A stretch of DNA of 64,000 bases. Source: Isoptericola sp. BMS4. Its GTDB lineage: Bacteria > Actinomycetota > Actinomycetes > Actinomycetales > Cellulomonadaceae. Positions 15,914-23,956 of this stretch are shown here, piece by piece. Within the stretch, counting starts at the first letter, position 1; each line of letters begins with the position of its first letter. The notes beneath the pieces were generated by a model. The model was not told the DNA's origin. It saw only the letters and a program-made list of their open reading frames with translations, and ran no database searches. A program made the translations under genes and the position numbers. The stretch covers positions 62,001-126,000 of the forward strand of contig NZ_SIRP01000001.1 in the NCBI RefSeq assembly GCF_011634835.1, given 5' to 3'.

Positions 15914-16951
15914 GCGGGCGCGGGCTCCGCCCACCAGCAGCGCGAGCAGGTAGACGCCGCCCAGCACGATGGTGACGATCCCCACGGGCAGCGCGACCGG
16001 CAGCGCGTGCTGGGCCACCAGGTCCGCGCCGGTCAGCAGGACGGCGCCCGTCAGCGCGGACGCGACCAGCGGCAGGCCCGCGCCGCGCACGAGCCGCTTG
16101 GCGACCTGCGGCGCGGAGAGCGCCACGAACGCGATCGGCCCGGCCGTGGCCGTCGCCACCGCGGTGAGCGCCACCCCGACGCCCAGGATCCCGAGCCGCG
16201 CCGGCTCCACCGGCACCCCGTGCGCCGCCGCGAAGTCGTCGCCGAGCTCGAGCTGGCGCAGCAGCGGCGACGCCAGCACGACCCCGACGCCGAGGACGGC
16301 GAACAGGGCGGTGGCGGGCGCCGCCTGCGCCCAGCCGACGAGGTCGAGCGACCCCGCTCCCCACGCCGCGGCCGTCATCGCCACCTCGGTCTGCGCCCGC
16401 ATCAGCAGGTACGTGTTCACCGCCTGCAGCATGGCCGAGGCCGCGATCCCGACCACGATGAGCCGAAAGCCCTGCACGCCCCGCTGATAGCTGAGCAGCA
16501 GCACGGCGGCGGCGGTGAGCAGCCCCCCGACCAGCGCCGCGGTGGCCGTCCCGGCGAAGCCGCCGACGAAGCCGGGCACCAGCGTCATCGCCACGAGCAC
16601 CCCCGTGTAGGCGCCCGTGGTGAAGCCGACGATGTCCGGGGACCCGAGCGGGTTGCGGGTGATCGACTGGAACAGCGCCCCCGCCACCGCGAGCGCCGCA
16701 CCGATCGCGACGGCCGCCAGCACCCGGGGCAGCCGCCACTGGAGCACGATCGTCGACGCGAAGTCGTCGCCACCGGCGCCGACGAGGACGCGGAGCACGT
16801 CGAGCGAGCCGAGCGGGTAGTCGCCGAGCGCGAGGCCGAGCAGCACCAGCACCCCGAGCAGCACCGCGAGCGCACCGGTGACCACCGCGGCCCGCGCCCG
16901 GTGCGGGTGCGTCCGCACCGCCGTCGTGTCCCCGGTGCCCACGCCGCTCAC
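15908..16951 (-). CDS. Siderophore ABC importer permease, FecCD family (second permease)
   Basis: The product is 347 residues with about nine to ten TM helices. Family motifs: WRLPRVLAAVAIGAALAVAGALFQSITRNPLGSPDIVG and GPIAFVALSAPQVAKRL, the latter the FecCD coupling region. It forms the heterodimeric channel of an Fe(III)-siderophore importer with the upstream permease. The GTG at 16951 overlaps the TGA of that gene (GTGA). The transcript originates near the iron box at 18000-18018. No ATPase gene follows: the next gene, at 15895, is convergent. Confidence 0.92.
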   Translation of the reverse strand: MSGVGTGDTTAVRTHPHRARAAVVTGALAVLLGVLVLLGLALGDYPLGSLDVLRVLVGAGGDDFASTIVLQWRLPRVLAAVAIGAALAVAGALFQSITRNPLGSPDIVGFTTGAYTGVLVAMTLVPGFVGGFAGTATAALVGGLLTAAAVLLLSYQRGVQGFRLIVVGIAASAMLQAVNTYLLMRAQTEVAMTAAAWGAGSLDLVGWAQAAPATALFAVLGVGVVLASPLLRQLELGDDFAAAHGVPVEPARLGILGVGVALTAVATATAGPIAFVALSAPQVAKRLVRGAGLPLVASALTGAVLLTGADLVAQHALPVALPVGIVTIVLGGVYLLALLVGGARARR

Positions 16952-17988
16952 TGGCCCACCATCCGGCGGTGCCGCACCAGCACGACGAGCACCGGCGCGC
17001 CGAGGAACGCGGTGACGATCCCGACGGGCACCTCGCCGGGCCACAGGATCACGCGCGCCACGACGTCCGACACCAGCAGGAGCACGGGACCGAGCACCGC
17101 CGACAGCCCGAGCACCCACCGCTGGTCGGGCCCGGTGACCCAGCGCGCGGCGTGCGGGATCATGAGCCCGACGAAGGCGATCGGCCCGGCGAGGGCGGTC
17201 GCGCTGCCGGCGAGGACGGCGATCACGGCGACGCACCCGAGCCGGGTGGCGACCACGGGCGTGCCGAGCGAGGACGCCACGTCGTCGCCCAGGGCGAGGG
17301 CGTTGAGGGCGGGCCCGAGCAGGGGCGCCGCCGCCAGGCCGACGAGGGCGAAGGGCAGGACCGGCACGATCACGTCCCAGCCCCGCGCCTGGAACGACCC
17401 CGCCTCCCACACCAGCAGGGCGGAGAAGTCCTCGGGGTCGGTCAGCCGGATCGCGGAGACGATCCCGGCGAGCACCGCGGTGAGCGCCATGCCGCCGAGC
17501 AGCATCTGGGCGACGTCGACCCGCGCCCGGCCGAGCGTGCCCACCAGGTAGACGGCCACCGTGGCGAGGAACGCGCCGCCGAGGGCGAACCACACGTAGC
17601 CCGCGGGGGTGCTGACGCCGAGGACCGCGATCGACATCGCGACGGCGAACCCCGAGCCGGCCGTGACGCCGAGGATCCCCGGGTCGGCGAGCGGGTTGCG
17701 GGTCAGCGACTGGATGACGGCGCCCGCCACCGCGAGCGCCGCGCCCACGAGCAGGCCGAGCACGGTGCGCGGCAGCCGCAGGCCGACGACGGCGGCCGCG
17801 TCGGCGGCCGGGACGTCGCCGCCGGTGAGGGCGGCCCAGACCCCGGCCGGCGGCACGGGGCGCGACCCGACGGCGAGGCTGGCGACGACGGCCACCAGCA
17901 GCACGACCGCGGCCACGGCGAGCACGCCCCACCGGCCACGCCGGGTGCGCACGTGCGCCCGGGTGACGCCTGCCATAGACCCTCGCAT
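16948..17988 (-). CDS. Siderophore ABC importer permease, FecCD family (first permease)
   Basis: The product is 346 residues with about nine to ten TM helices. Motifs: LRLPRTVLGLLVGAALAVAGAVIQSLTRNPLADPGILG and GPIAFVGLMIPHAARW. ATG 17988 is used; ATG 17976 (MAGVTRAHV) is an equally reasonable start. Divergent transcription from the substrate-binding protein at 18083, with a DtxR/IdeR-like box between them, indicates iron repression of both. It is the first gene of the two-permease operon. Confidence 0.92.
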   Translation of the reverse strand: MRGSMAGVTRAHVRTRRGRWGVLAVAAVVLLVAVVASLAVGSRPVPPAGVWAALTGGDVPAADAAAVVGLRLPRTVLGLLVGAALAVAGAVIQSLTRNPLADPGILGVTAGSGFAVAMSIAVLGVSTPAGYVWFALGGAFLATVAVYLVGTLGRARVDVAQMLLGGMALTAVLAGIVSAIRLTDPEDFSALLVWEAGSFQARGWDVIVPVLPFALVGLAAAPLLGPALNALALGDDVASSLGTPVVATRLGCVAVIAVLAGSATALAGPIAFVGLMIPHAARWVTGPDQRWVLGLSAVLGPVLLLVSDVVARVILWPGEVPVGIVTAFLGAPVLVVLVRHRRMVGQ

Positions 17989-17999
17989 TCCCCACGAAA

Positions 18000-18018
18000 T
18001 TAGATGAGGCTAACCTAT
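18000..18018. promoter_or_regulatory. DtxR/IdeR-like iron box between siderophore permease and binding-protein genes
   Basis: TTAGATGAGGCTAACCTAT matches 16 of 19 positions of the classic DtxR/IdeR palindrome TTAGGTTAGGCTAACCTAA. It is placed 12 bases before the permease start and 65 before the binding-protein start. Fe(II)-loaded DtxR/IdeR would be expected to repress both directions. Confidence 0.85.
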
Positions 18019-18082
18019 GAGTCGTCGATGCCCGGGGTGCCCGGCGCACGACGACACCATCATCGACGAAGGATCATCCCCC

Positions 18083-19072
18083 ATGAAGCACACCCGACAG
18101 CTCGCCGTGGCGGCCGTCGCCGCGCTGGCGCTCGCCGCCTGCACCGCGCCCGCGGACGAGCCGGAGGGCGACGGCGGGCAGCCGGCGTCGTCCGACGGCG
18201 CGTTCCCCGCGACCGTGGACACGAAGTTCGGCGAGGTCACGATCGACGAGCAGCCGGAGCGGGTCGTCGCGCTGGGCTGGGGCGACGCCGAGATCGCCCT
18301 GTCGCTGGGCACCGAGCCGGTGGGGGCGTCGGACTGGCTCGGCTTCGGCGGCGACGGCGTCGGCCCCTGGTCCGCCGGCTACGAGACCTCGCCCGAGATC
18401 ATCGAGACGCTCGAGCCGAGCTACGAGGCGATCGCCGCGCTCCAGCCCGACCTGATCCTCGACGTCAAGGGCTCGGGCGAGCAGGAGCGCCACGACCGGC
18501 TCTCGCAGATCGCCACCACCGTGGGCGTGCCCGAGGGCGGCGACAACTACCTCACCACCACCGCGCAGCAGACGACGATGATCGCGCAGGCGCTCGGCGT
18601 GCCCGACGAGGGCGAGGCGATCCTCGCGGACCTCGACACGGCGTTCGAGGACGCCGCCGCCGCGCACCCGGGGTGGGAGGGCCGGACGGCGACCGCCGCG
18701 ACCCGCACCTCGGAGGGCTGGGGCGCGTACGTGGACGGGGCGGCCCGCGTGGAGTTCCTCGAGCGGCTCGGGTTCACGCTGTCCCCGACGATCGCCGACC
18801 TGGAGCCCAACGCGGGAGGGTTCTCCGTCGACGTCTCCGACGAGCAGCTCGACCTGCTGGACGCCGACCTCCTCGTCGCCTTCCCCATCTTCATCGAGAC
18901 GTCGCAGATCACGGACGACCCGCAGTGGCAGGCGATCCCCGCCGTCGAGGACGGCCGTGCCCTCGTCATGGACGGCGACCTGTCGCAGGCGTACGCGCTC
19001 AGCACCCCGGAGTCCCAGGAGTTCGCGATCGACCAGCTCGTCCCGATGATCGAGGACGCCCTCGGCAGCTGA
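18083..19072 (+). CDS. Iron-siderophore ABC importer substrate-binding lipoprotein
   Basis: The product is 329 residues. The start at ATG 18083 gives a clean lipoprotein signal MKHTRQLAVAAVAALALAAC with lipobox LAAC at residue 20; the open frame further upstream has none. The mature part has the periplasmic-binding (FepB/BtuF) fold: IDEQPERVVALGWGDAEIALSLG, YEAIAALQPDLILD, ADLLVAFPIF and DGRALVMDGDL. It binds a ferric siderophore (inferred) and delivers it to the divergent FecCD pair. An AGGA about 10 bases before the ATG is the probable ribosome site. Regulated by the iron box at 18000-18018. Confidence 0.92.
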   Translation: MKHTRQLAVAAVAALALAACTAPADEPEGDGGQPASSDGAFPATVDTKFGEVTIDEQPERVVALGWGDAEIALSLGTEPVGASDWLGFGGDGVGPWSAGYETSPEIIETLEPSYEAIAALQPDLILDVKGSGEQERHDRLSQIATTVGVPEGGDNYLTTTAQQTTMIAQALGVPDEGEAILADLDTAFEDAAAAHPGWEGRTATAATRTSEGWGAYVDGAARVEFLERLGFTLSPTIADLEPNAGGFSVDVSDEQLDLLDADLLVAFPIFIETSQITDDPQWQAIPAVEDGRALVMDGDLSQAYALSTPESQEFAIDQLVPMIEDALGS

Positions 19073-19078
19073 CCCTGC

Positions 19079-19954
19079 TCAGGGGGCGGTGACGAACACG
19101 TCGAAGAGCTCCGGGTGGTGGCCGTGCACCAGCACGCCGAAGACCACGAGGTCGAACAGCAGGTGCACGGCCACCACGTAGCTCAGGCTCTTGTAGCGGC
19201 TGAAGATCCAGCCCTGCACCAGCGCGAACGGCCCGGTCAGCAGCGGCCCCCACTCCCGGTAGCCGAGCTCCCACAGGAACGACGCGAAGACCGCCGCCTG
19301 CAGCAGGTTCGCCGTCGTCACCCCGAAGTGGCGGCGCAGCAGCGCGAACACCGTGCACACGAAGAACAGCTCGTCCCAGATCCCCACCGCGTTGACGCCC
19401 AGGAACAGGCGCGCGACGTCCTGCCCGCCGTCGAGCGGCGGCCAGTTGAGGTACGCCCCCGAGCCGAGGAAGTACCAGGGCAGCACCAGGTAGCCCACCA
19501 GCACGACGAGCACCAGGTACAGCCACTGCCCCCGCGACCAGCGCCGCCCCGTGCCGACCGGGAAGCGCACCGCGCCCGCCCCGCCGTCGTCGGCGAACAA
19601 CCACCGCGACGCCGCCCACGGCACCAGCACGGCCAGGGAGAGGACGACGGCGAAGCGCGCGATGCCGGCGTCGGACAGGTCGGCCTCGAGCGAGATGGTG
19701 GAGATGATCCCCAGGGAGACGGCGACCAGGCCGAGGTCGCGCCCCAGCCGCCGGTCCACGACCAGCCCGAGGACCACCCCCGCCACGAGCGGCACGTAGC
19801 CCAGCGGGCGCACGTGCACCGCGAACAGCAGCACCGCGGACGCCGACACCAGCGCGGCCGCCGTCAGCCGCAGCACGCCGCGCGCGCCCCACCGCCCGCC
19901 GGGGGCGGGGCGGGGCGTCGGGCTGGCGGTCCCGGGGCGGGCGTCGGCGTCCAT
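19079..19954 (-). CDS. CPBP-family intramembrane protein (Abi-type metalloprotease fold)
   Basis: The product is 291 residues with about eight TM helices. The C-terminal half carries CPBP-like motifs: W-D-E-L-F-F (in place of the usual E-E-x-x-x-R), a middle F-A-S-F-L-W-E-L, and VVAVHLLFDLVVF for the last His motif. The first motif lacks one Glu and the Arg, so proteolytic activity is uncertain. A TATCCT hexamer 8 bases before the ATG at 19954 suggests a leaderless start. It is convergent with the binding-protein gene (6 bases apart) and divergent from the phosphatase gene. Confidence 0.7.
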   Translation of the reverse strand: MDADARPGTASPTPRPAPGGRWGARGVLRLTAAALVSASAVLLFAVHVRPLGYVPLVAGVVLGLVVDRRLGRDLGLVAVSLGIISTISLEADLSDAGIARFAVVLSLAVLVPWAASRWLFADDGGAGAVRFPVGTGRRWSRGQWLYLVLVVLVGYLVLPWYFLGSGAYLNWPPLDGGQDVARLFLGVNAVGIWDELFFVCTVFALLRRHFGVTTANLLQAAVFASFLWELGYREWGPLLTGPFALVQGWIFSRYKSLSYVVAVHLLFDLVVFGVLVHGHHPELFDVFVTAP

Positions 19955-20065
19955 CTGCAGCGAGGATATCCACCGTTCGGCCGATCCTCCCCGGACGGCC
20001 CCGTGCGAGAATCCGAGGATGCGAGCAGGTCGCGGAGGGCGCCGACGGTCACAGGGGTGCGCCCC

Positions 20066-21838
20066 GTGATCCCCCCGCACCCGACCCGCGCCCTCGAGGC
20101 CGCCGGCCTCGCCCGCCCGTCCGCCGACGAGTCGTTCGACCGCATCGCCCGCCTCGTCCAGCGCCACCTCGGCGCACCGACCGCGCTCGTGACGATCGTG
20201 CTGCCCGGCGCGCAGGTCTACCCCGGCGCCGTCGGGCTGCCCGCGCCGTTCCAGCACACGCGCCGCACCACCTTCCCCGACCCGCTGTGCGGCGAGGTCG
20301 TCGAGACGGGGCAGCCCCTCGTCGTGGAGGACCTGCACGCCGACCCGCGCCTGGCGGCCACCTCCACGGTCACGCAGCTCGGTGTGTCGGCGTACGCCGG
20401 GTTCCCCGTCCACGACCGCAACGGGACCGTCGTCGGCACCGTCTGCGCCCTGGACGACGCGCCGCACGCGTGGAGCCCCACCGACCTCGCCACGCTCGCC
20501 GACCTCGCCGCCGCCTGCACCGCCGAGCTGCGCCTGCGGCTGGAGCGGCAGCGGGCGCACAGCATCCAGCGGGTCGCCGTGCACGCCACCCGCCGCACCC
20601 GCCTGCTGCTCGACCTCACCGAGCGGTTCGCCGGGGCGACGACGCTGACCGAGACGGTGGAGTCCCTGCGCACCGCCGGGACCGGCATCGGCACCATGTG
20701 GGCGGGCATGGCGCTGACCAACGAGTCCGGCACCGGGCTCACCCTGGTCGAGCGCGACGGCACCTACCCGCACCTGCCCCGCCACTGGCGGTTCGAGGAC
20801 GACGGCATCGCGGCCGTCACCCGGAGCATGCGCCCCACCTTCTACCGCGACGGCGCCGCGCTGCTGCGCGAGCTGCCGTGGTTCGCCCCGTGGGTCGACG
20901 ACTCGATGGGCGGGATGGCGTTCCTGCCGCTCGTCCTGGAGGACCGGCTGCTCGGCCTGGCGGCGCTGCTGTGGCACGGGCCGCGCGACCACGACGCGGA
21001 GAGCCGCCGCACCGCCGGCGCGCTCGCGTCCTGCGTGGTGCAGGCCCTCACCCGGATCCGGGTGCTGGAGGAACGCCACCGCGTGGCCACCACCCTGCAG
21101 ACCGCGATGCTCACCGAGCTGCCCGAGGTGCCGCACCTCGAGCTCGCGTCCACTTACGCCTCGGCGACGCGCACCGACCAGGTCGGCGGCGACTGGTACG
21201 ACGCCGTCGTGCCCGACTCCGGGTCGTGCGTGCTGATGATCGGCGACGTCACGGGACACGACATGCAGGCCGCGGCCCGGATGGGGCAGCTGCGCTCGAT
21301 GCTGCGCACCCTCGTGTGGTGCCAGGACGCGACGCCCGCCGCGCTGGTGCGCGAGCTCGACCGCGCCAACCGGGGCCTCGGGCTGGCCGCCAGCGGGACG
21401 ACGCTCGTCGCCCGCGTGGACCGCTGCCCGGACCCGGACGACGAGGCGGCCCCCGACGGCGGAGCGGCGCCGCCGCCCCCCGACGCGTACCGCCTGCGCT
21501 GGTCGAGCGCGGGCCACCCCCGGCCCGTCGTGGTGCGGGCCGACGGGCGGGTGGAGGAGCTGGCCGGGCGCACCGACCTCATGCTCGGCGTCGACCCGGC
21601 CACGGCGCGGCGCGACCACGCGGCGCGGCTGGCGCCGGGCGACACCCTCGTGCTGTACACGGACGGGCTCGTCGAGTCCCGCACCGTCGACTACGCCACC
21701 CGGACCGCCCAGCTGCACGACGCCCTGCGGGACCTCGCGCGCGGCCCGGTGCCGGACCTGCCCCGGGCGCTCGTGGACCGGATGGTGCAGGGGCAGCAGC
21801 GCGACGACGTCGCCGTGCTGGTGGCACGGGCACGCTGA
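20066..21838 (+). CDS. GAF-domain SpoIIE-type PP2C serine phosphatase
   Basis: The product is 590 residues. GAF domain 1 spans about 20-165 (DPLCGEVVETGQPLVVEDL; YAGFPVHDRNGTVVGTVCALD). A degenerate second GAF-like region spans about 185-335. The SpoIIE/PP2C catalytic domain spans about 355-590, with DQVGGDWYDAV and GDVTGHD for metal binding, WSSAGHPRPVV, YTDGLVESR and QRDDVAVLV. Such proteins dephosphorylate anti-anti-sigma factors in partner-switching stress responses. GTG 20066 is preferred because AGGGG ends 8 bases upstream; GTG 20057 is possible. No partner genes adjoin it. Confidence 0.9.
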   Translation: MIPPHPTRALEAAGLARPSADESFDRIARLVQRHLGAPTALVTIVLPGAQVYPGAVGLPAPFQHTRRTTFPDPLCGEVVETGQPLVVEDLHADPRLAATSTVTQLGVSAYAGFPVHDRNGTVVGTVCALDDAPHAWSPTDLATLADLAAACTAELRLRLERQRAHSIQRVAVHATRRTRLLLDLTERFAGATTLTETVESLRTAGTGIGTMWAGMALTNESGTGLTLVERDGTYPHLPRHWRFEDDGIAAVTRSMRPTFYRDGAALLRELPWFAPWVDDSMGGMAFLPLVLEDRLLGLAALLWHGPRDHDAESRRTAGALASCVVQALTRIRVLEERHRVATTLQTAMLTELPEVPHLELASTYASATRTDQVGGDWYDAVVPDSGSCVLMIGDVTGHDMQAAARMGQLRSMLRTLVWCQDATPAALVRELDRANRGLGLAASGTTLVARVDRCPDPDDEAAPDGGAAPPPPDAYRLRWSSAGHPRPVVVRADGRVEELAGRTDLMLGVDPATARRDHAARLAPGDTLVLYTDGLVESRTVDYATRTAQLHDALRDLARGPVPDLPRALVDRMVQGQQRDDVAVLVARAR

Positions 21839-21856
21839 GGTACGCCGGGCACCCGG

Positions 21857-22504
21857 TCAGGGGTGTGCGACGCCGAGGTCGACGAACATCGCCCGGTTGA
21901 GCCGGAACGCGACCTGCGCCTCGGCGACGGCGGCGTCCGCCTCCGCCGCGTCCAGCGCGAGGGCGTCGAGGCGCTCGCGGTACAGGTCCTTGAACGGCTT
22001 GACCTTGTCGATGGCCGGGAAGGTGTAGAACTCCAGCCCGGCGACGGAGAGCCCGTAGTGGCGCTGGAGCATCCGCTTGACCACCTGCCCGCCGGAGAGG
22101 TCGCCGAGGTAGCGGGTGTAGGCGTGCGCCGCGTAGGACGGCAGGTCCCCGCCCACGGCACGCAGCCGGTCCACGTACTGCTCCGTCGCGGGCAGCACGC
22201 GCGCGGTGTCGCGCCAGCCCGGCCCGTACAGGTGCGCGAGGTCGCGCTCGATCGCCGGGACGCGGGTCAGCGCGTCGAACACCAGGGCGCGGCCCCTGTC
22301 GTCGTGACGCATGCGCTCGCCCGCGCGCTCCAGCGCCGTGTAGATCGCGTGCTGCTGCACGGCGAGGTCGGCGTAGGCGTGGACGTCGAGGTCCCCCGCG
22401 AGGAGCCGTTCCACGAATCCCTCGGACTCGGCCTCGGCGTGCTCGGCGCGGGTCCCCTCGCGCAGCCGGGCGGACAGCGGGGCGGCCTGGGCGACGACCG
22501 ACAT
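21857..22504 (-). CDS. hmuO: Heme oxygenase (biliverdin-producing)
   Basis: The product is 215 residues, the usual HmuO size. It opens heme to biliverdin, CO and Fe(II), freeing iron. His22 (RAEHAEAE) is the proximal ligand and GDLSGG (134-139) forms the distal helix kink. A GAGGAGGT site lies 7 bases before the ATG at 22504. Upstream lie a DtxR/IdeR-like box (22591-22609) and a separate perfect palindrome (22555-22567), pointing to iron repression and possibly a second regulator. No heme transporter gene is adjacent. Confidence 0.95.
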   Translation of the reverse strand: MSVVAQAAPLSARLREGTRAEHAEAESEGFVERLLAGDLDVHAYADLAVQQHAIYTALERAGERMRHDDRGRALVFDALTRVPAIERDLAHLYGPGWRDTARVLPATEQYVDRLRAVGGDLPSYAAHAYTRYLGDLSGGQVVKRMLQRHYGLSVAGLEFYTFPAIDKVKPFKDLYRERLDALALDAAEADAAVAEAQVAFRLNRAMFVDLGVAHP

Positions 22505-22554
22505 CGTGCGACCTCCTCGATCGGCTCTCGCGGGGCACGGGCCACCGCACGTCC

Positions 22555-22567
22555 TGACACCGTGTCA
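22555..22567. promoter_or_regulatory. Perfect palindrome TGACAC-C-GTGTCA upstream of heme oxygenase
   Basis: Six-base arms around one central base, 51 bases before the heme oxygenase start and downstream of its probable -10 (TACGGT on the minus strand). The TGACA half-site style resembles TetR-family operators. No regulator gene of that family lies next to it. Confidence 0.5.
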
Positions 22568-22590
22568 TGACATGGGCCCACCGTAGCAGC

Positions 22591-22609
22591 CTAGGTAAGG
22601 CTTGCCTAC
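22591..22609. promoter_or_regulatory. DtxR/IdeR-like iron box upstream of heme oxygenase
   Basis: CTAGGTAAGGCTTGCCTAC matches 14 of 19 positions of the DtxR/IdeR consensus and keeps the AGGT...CCTA core. It lies about 87 bases before the heme oxygenase start, over its probable -35 region. Confidence 0.7.
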
Positions 22610-22709
22610 CTTGGTTGCGGGAACGTCGGACGCGCGGATGCCGGGCGGGCGGCCCCCGAGCGGGTGAGATCCCGGTGCGCCGCCACGGCACCTGCGGCAG
22701 GCTGACCCG

Positions 22710-23327
22710 GTGACGACACCGACCCCGCCCCCGGACGCCAAGGCCACGCTGCACCGCTACCTGCAGGGGGCGCGCGAGGCGCTCCTGTGGAAGACGGAGG
22801 GACTCTCCGAGCGCGAGCTGCGGATGCCCCGCACCCCGACCGGCCTCAACCTGCTGGGCCTGGTCAAGCACGCCGCCGGCGTCGAGCTCGGGTACTTCGG
22901 CGAGACGTTCGGGCGCACGTGGCCCGCGCCCGACGACGTGCCGTGGCTGCCGCGCCCGGGAGAGCCGTGGCCCGAGGACCCGCAGGTGGACTTCTGGGCG
23001 ACGCCGGACGAGTCCGCCGGCTTCGTCACCGACCTGTACCGGCGGGTGTGGGCCTTCGCCGACGAGACGATCGAGGCGCTCCCGCTCGACGCGCCGGGCC
23101 GGGTCGCCTGGTGGGGCGTGCGCGGCGGCGTGACCCTGCACCAGGTCCTCGTGCACGTGACCGTCGACCTCTCCCGCCACGCCGGGCACGCCGACATCCT
23201 CCGCGAGGGCGTCGACGGCGCCGTCGGGATGCGAGCCGGCAACACCAACGTCCCGGGCGACGTCGACTACCCGGCGTACACCGCCCGCCTGCGGGAGATC
23301 GCCGAGCGGTTCCCGCGGGAGGCGTGA
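22710..23327 (+). CDS. DinB-superfamily (DUF664-type) protein
   Basis: The product is 205 residues from GTG 22710. The four-helix bundle family is recognised from L-V-K-H-A-A-G-V-E-L-G-Y-F (first metal His), T-L-H-Q-V-L-V-H-V-T-V-D-L-S-R-H-A-G-H-A-D. The last block gives the spaced histidines that bind the metal in DinB/YfiT proteins. Some members are mycothiol- or bacillithiol-dependent transferases; the substrate of this one is unknown. It is monocistronic and divergent from heme oxygenase. Confidence 0.85.
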   Translation: MTTPTPPPDAKATLHRYLQGAREALLWKTEGLSERELRMPRTPTGLNLLGLVKHAAGVELGYFGETFGRTWPAPDDVPWLPRPGEPWPEDPQVDFWATPDESAGFVTDLYRRVWAFADETIEALPLDAPGRVAWWGVRGGVTLHQVLVHVTVDLSRHAGHADILREGVDGAVGMRAGNTNVPGDVDYPAYTARLREIAERFPREA

Positions 23328-23343
23328 CCCGCCCGCCGCCGGC

Positions 23344-23868
23344 TCAGCCCCAGGAGTCGCAGCCCCACCCGTCGCCGTCCGCGTCGAGGCGGTGGTAGTC
23401 GGTGCTGCCGACCCAGACCGTCTTGCGGACGTCCGAGCAGTCGAGGTCCGGCCCGCGCCGGTTCCACGGGCCCGAGACGTAGGTCCGCACGTAGTCGGCC
23501 GCCCGGTCGGCCCGCAGCGTGCTGGTGCCGCGGTAGATCACGACCCAGGTGCCGGACCGCTTCTGCGTGCGCTTCAGGCTGTACGCGCCCTTGCTGTTCG
23601 TGGTCACCTTCTTCACGGTGTACGGCGCGCGGGACCCGGCCGGGTCGAAGCGGACCACCACGGTCCGGCCCTTTGCCGGGCGCCACGTGCCCGACTTCTT
23701 CACCTTCAGGGTGCCGGCGATCTTCACCGTGCCGCCCTTCGCGACCGGCTCCGGCTTGGCGTTGACCGTAAGCGAGGTGGGATGGGGCGTGGCCGCCTGG
23801 GCGGGGGCGCCGAGGGCGCCGAGGGCGAGTACGGCGCCGAGGGTCACGGCGAGGAGTCGACGGGGCAC
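23344..23868 (-). CDS. Secreted protein with excalibur-type calcium-binding C-terminus
   Basis: The product is 174 residues. A Sec signal peptide (MPRRLLAVTLGAVLALGALGAPAQA) precedes a beta-rich Ig-like domain (about 30-125: KPEPVAKGGTVKIAGTL...). The C-terminus DLDCSDV...DYHRLDADGDGWGCD is an excalibur motif with the D-x-D-x-D-G loop and two cysteines. These are found on secreted or wall-associated actinobacterial proteins. GTG 23868 is chosen because it begins the signal peptide. It is divergent from rlmC and convergent with the DinB gene. Confidence 0.82.
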   Translation of the reverse strand: MPRRLLAVTLGAVLALGALGAPAQAATPHPTSLTVNAKPEPVAKGGTVKIAGTLKVKKSGTWRPAKGRTVVVRFDPAGSRAPYTVKKVTTNSKGAYSLKRTQKRSGTWVVIYRGTSTLRADRAADYVRTYVSGPWNRRGPDLDCSDVRKTVWVGSTDYHRLDADGDGWGCDSWG

Positions 23869-23956
23869 GATGGTCTCTTTTCTCGAAGCAGGTGGAGCAG
23901 ATCGTAGGCACACCGCGACCGCACGACGCAGCGCCCGCAGGGGTGAAAATGGTGCG

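Noticed and set aside
18017-18082. An upstream ATG that would lengthen the siderophore-binding protein by 22 residues
   Set aside because: It would begin within the iron box and bury the lipoprotein signal peptide; ATG 18083 gives a normal lipobox at residue 20.
19079-19954. Confident call as active CPBP protease
   Set aside because: The first motif lacks the paired Glu and Arg, so activity is not supported; only the fold-level assignment is kept.
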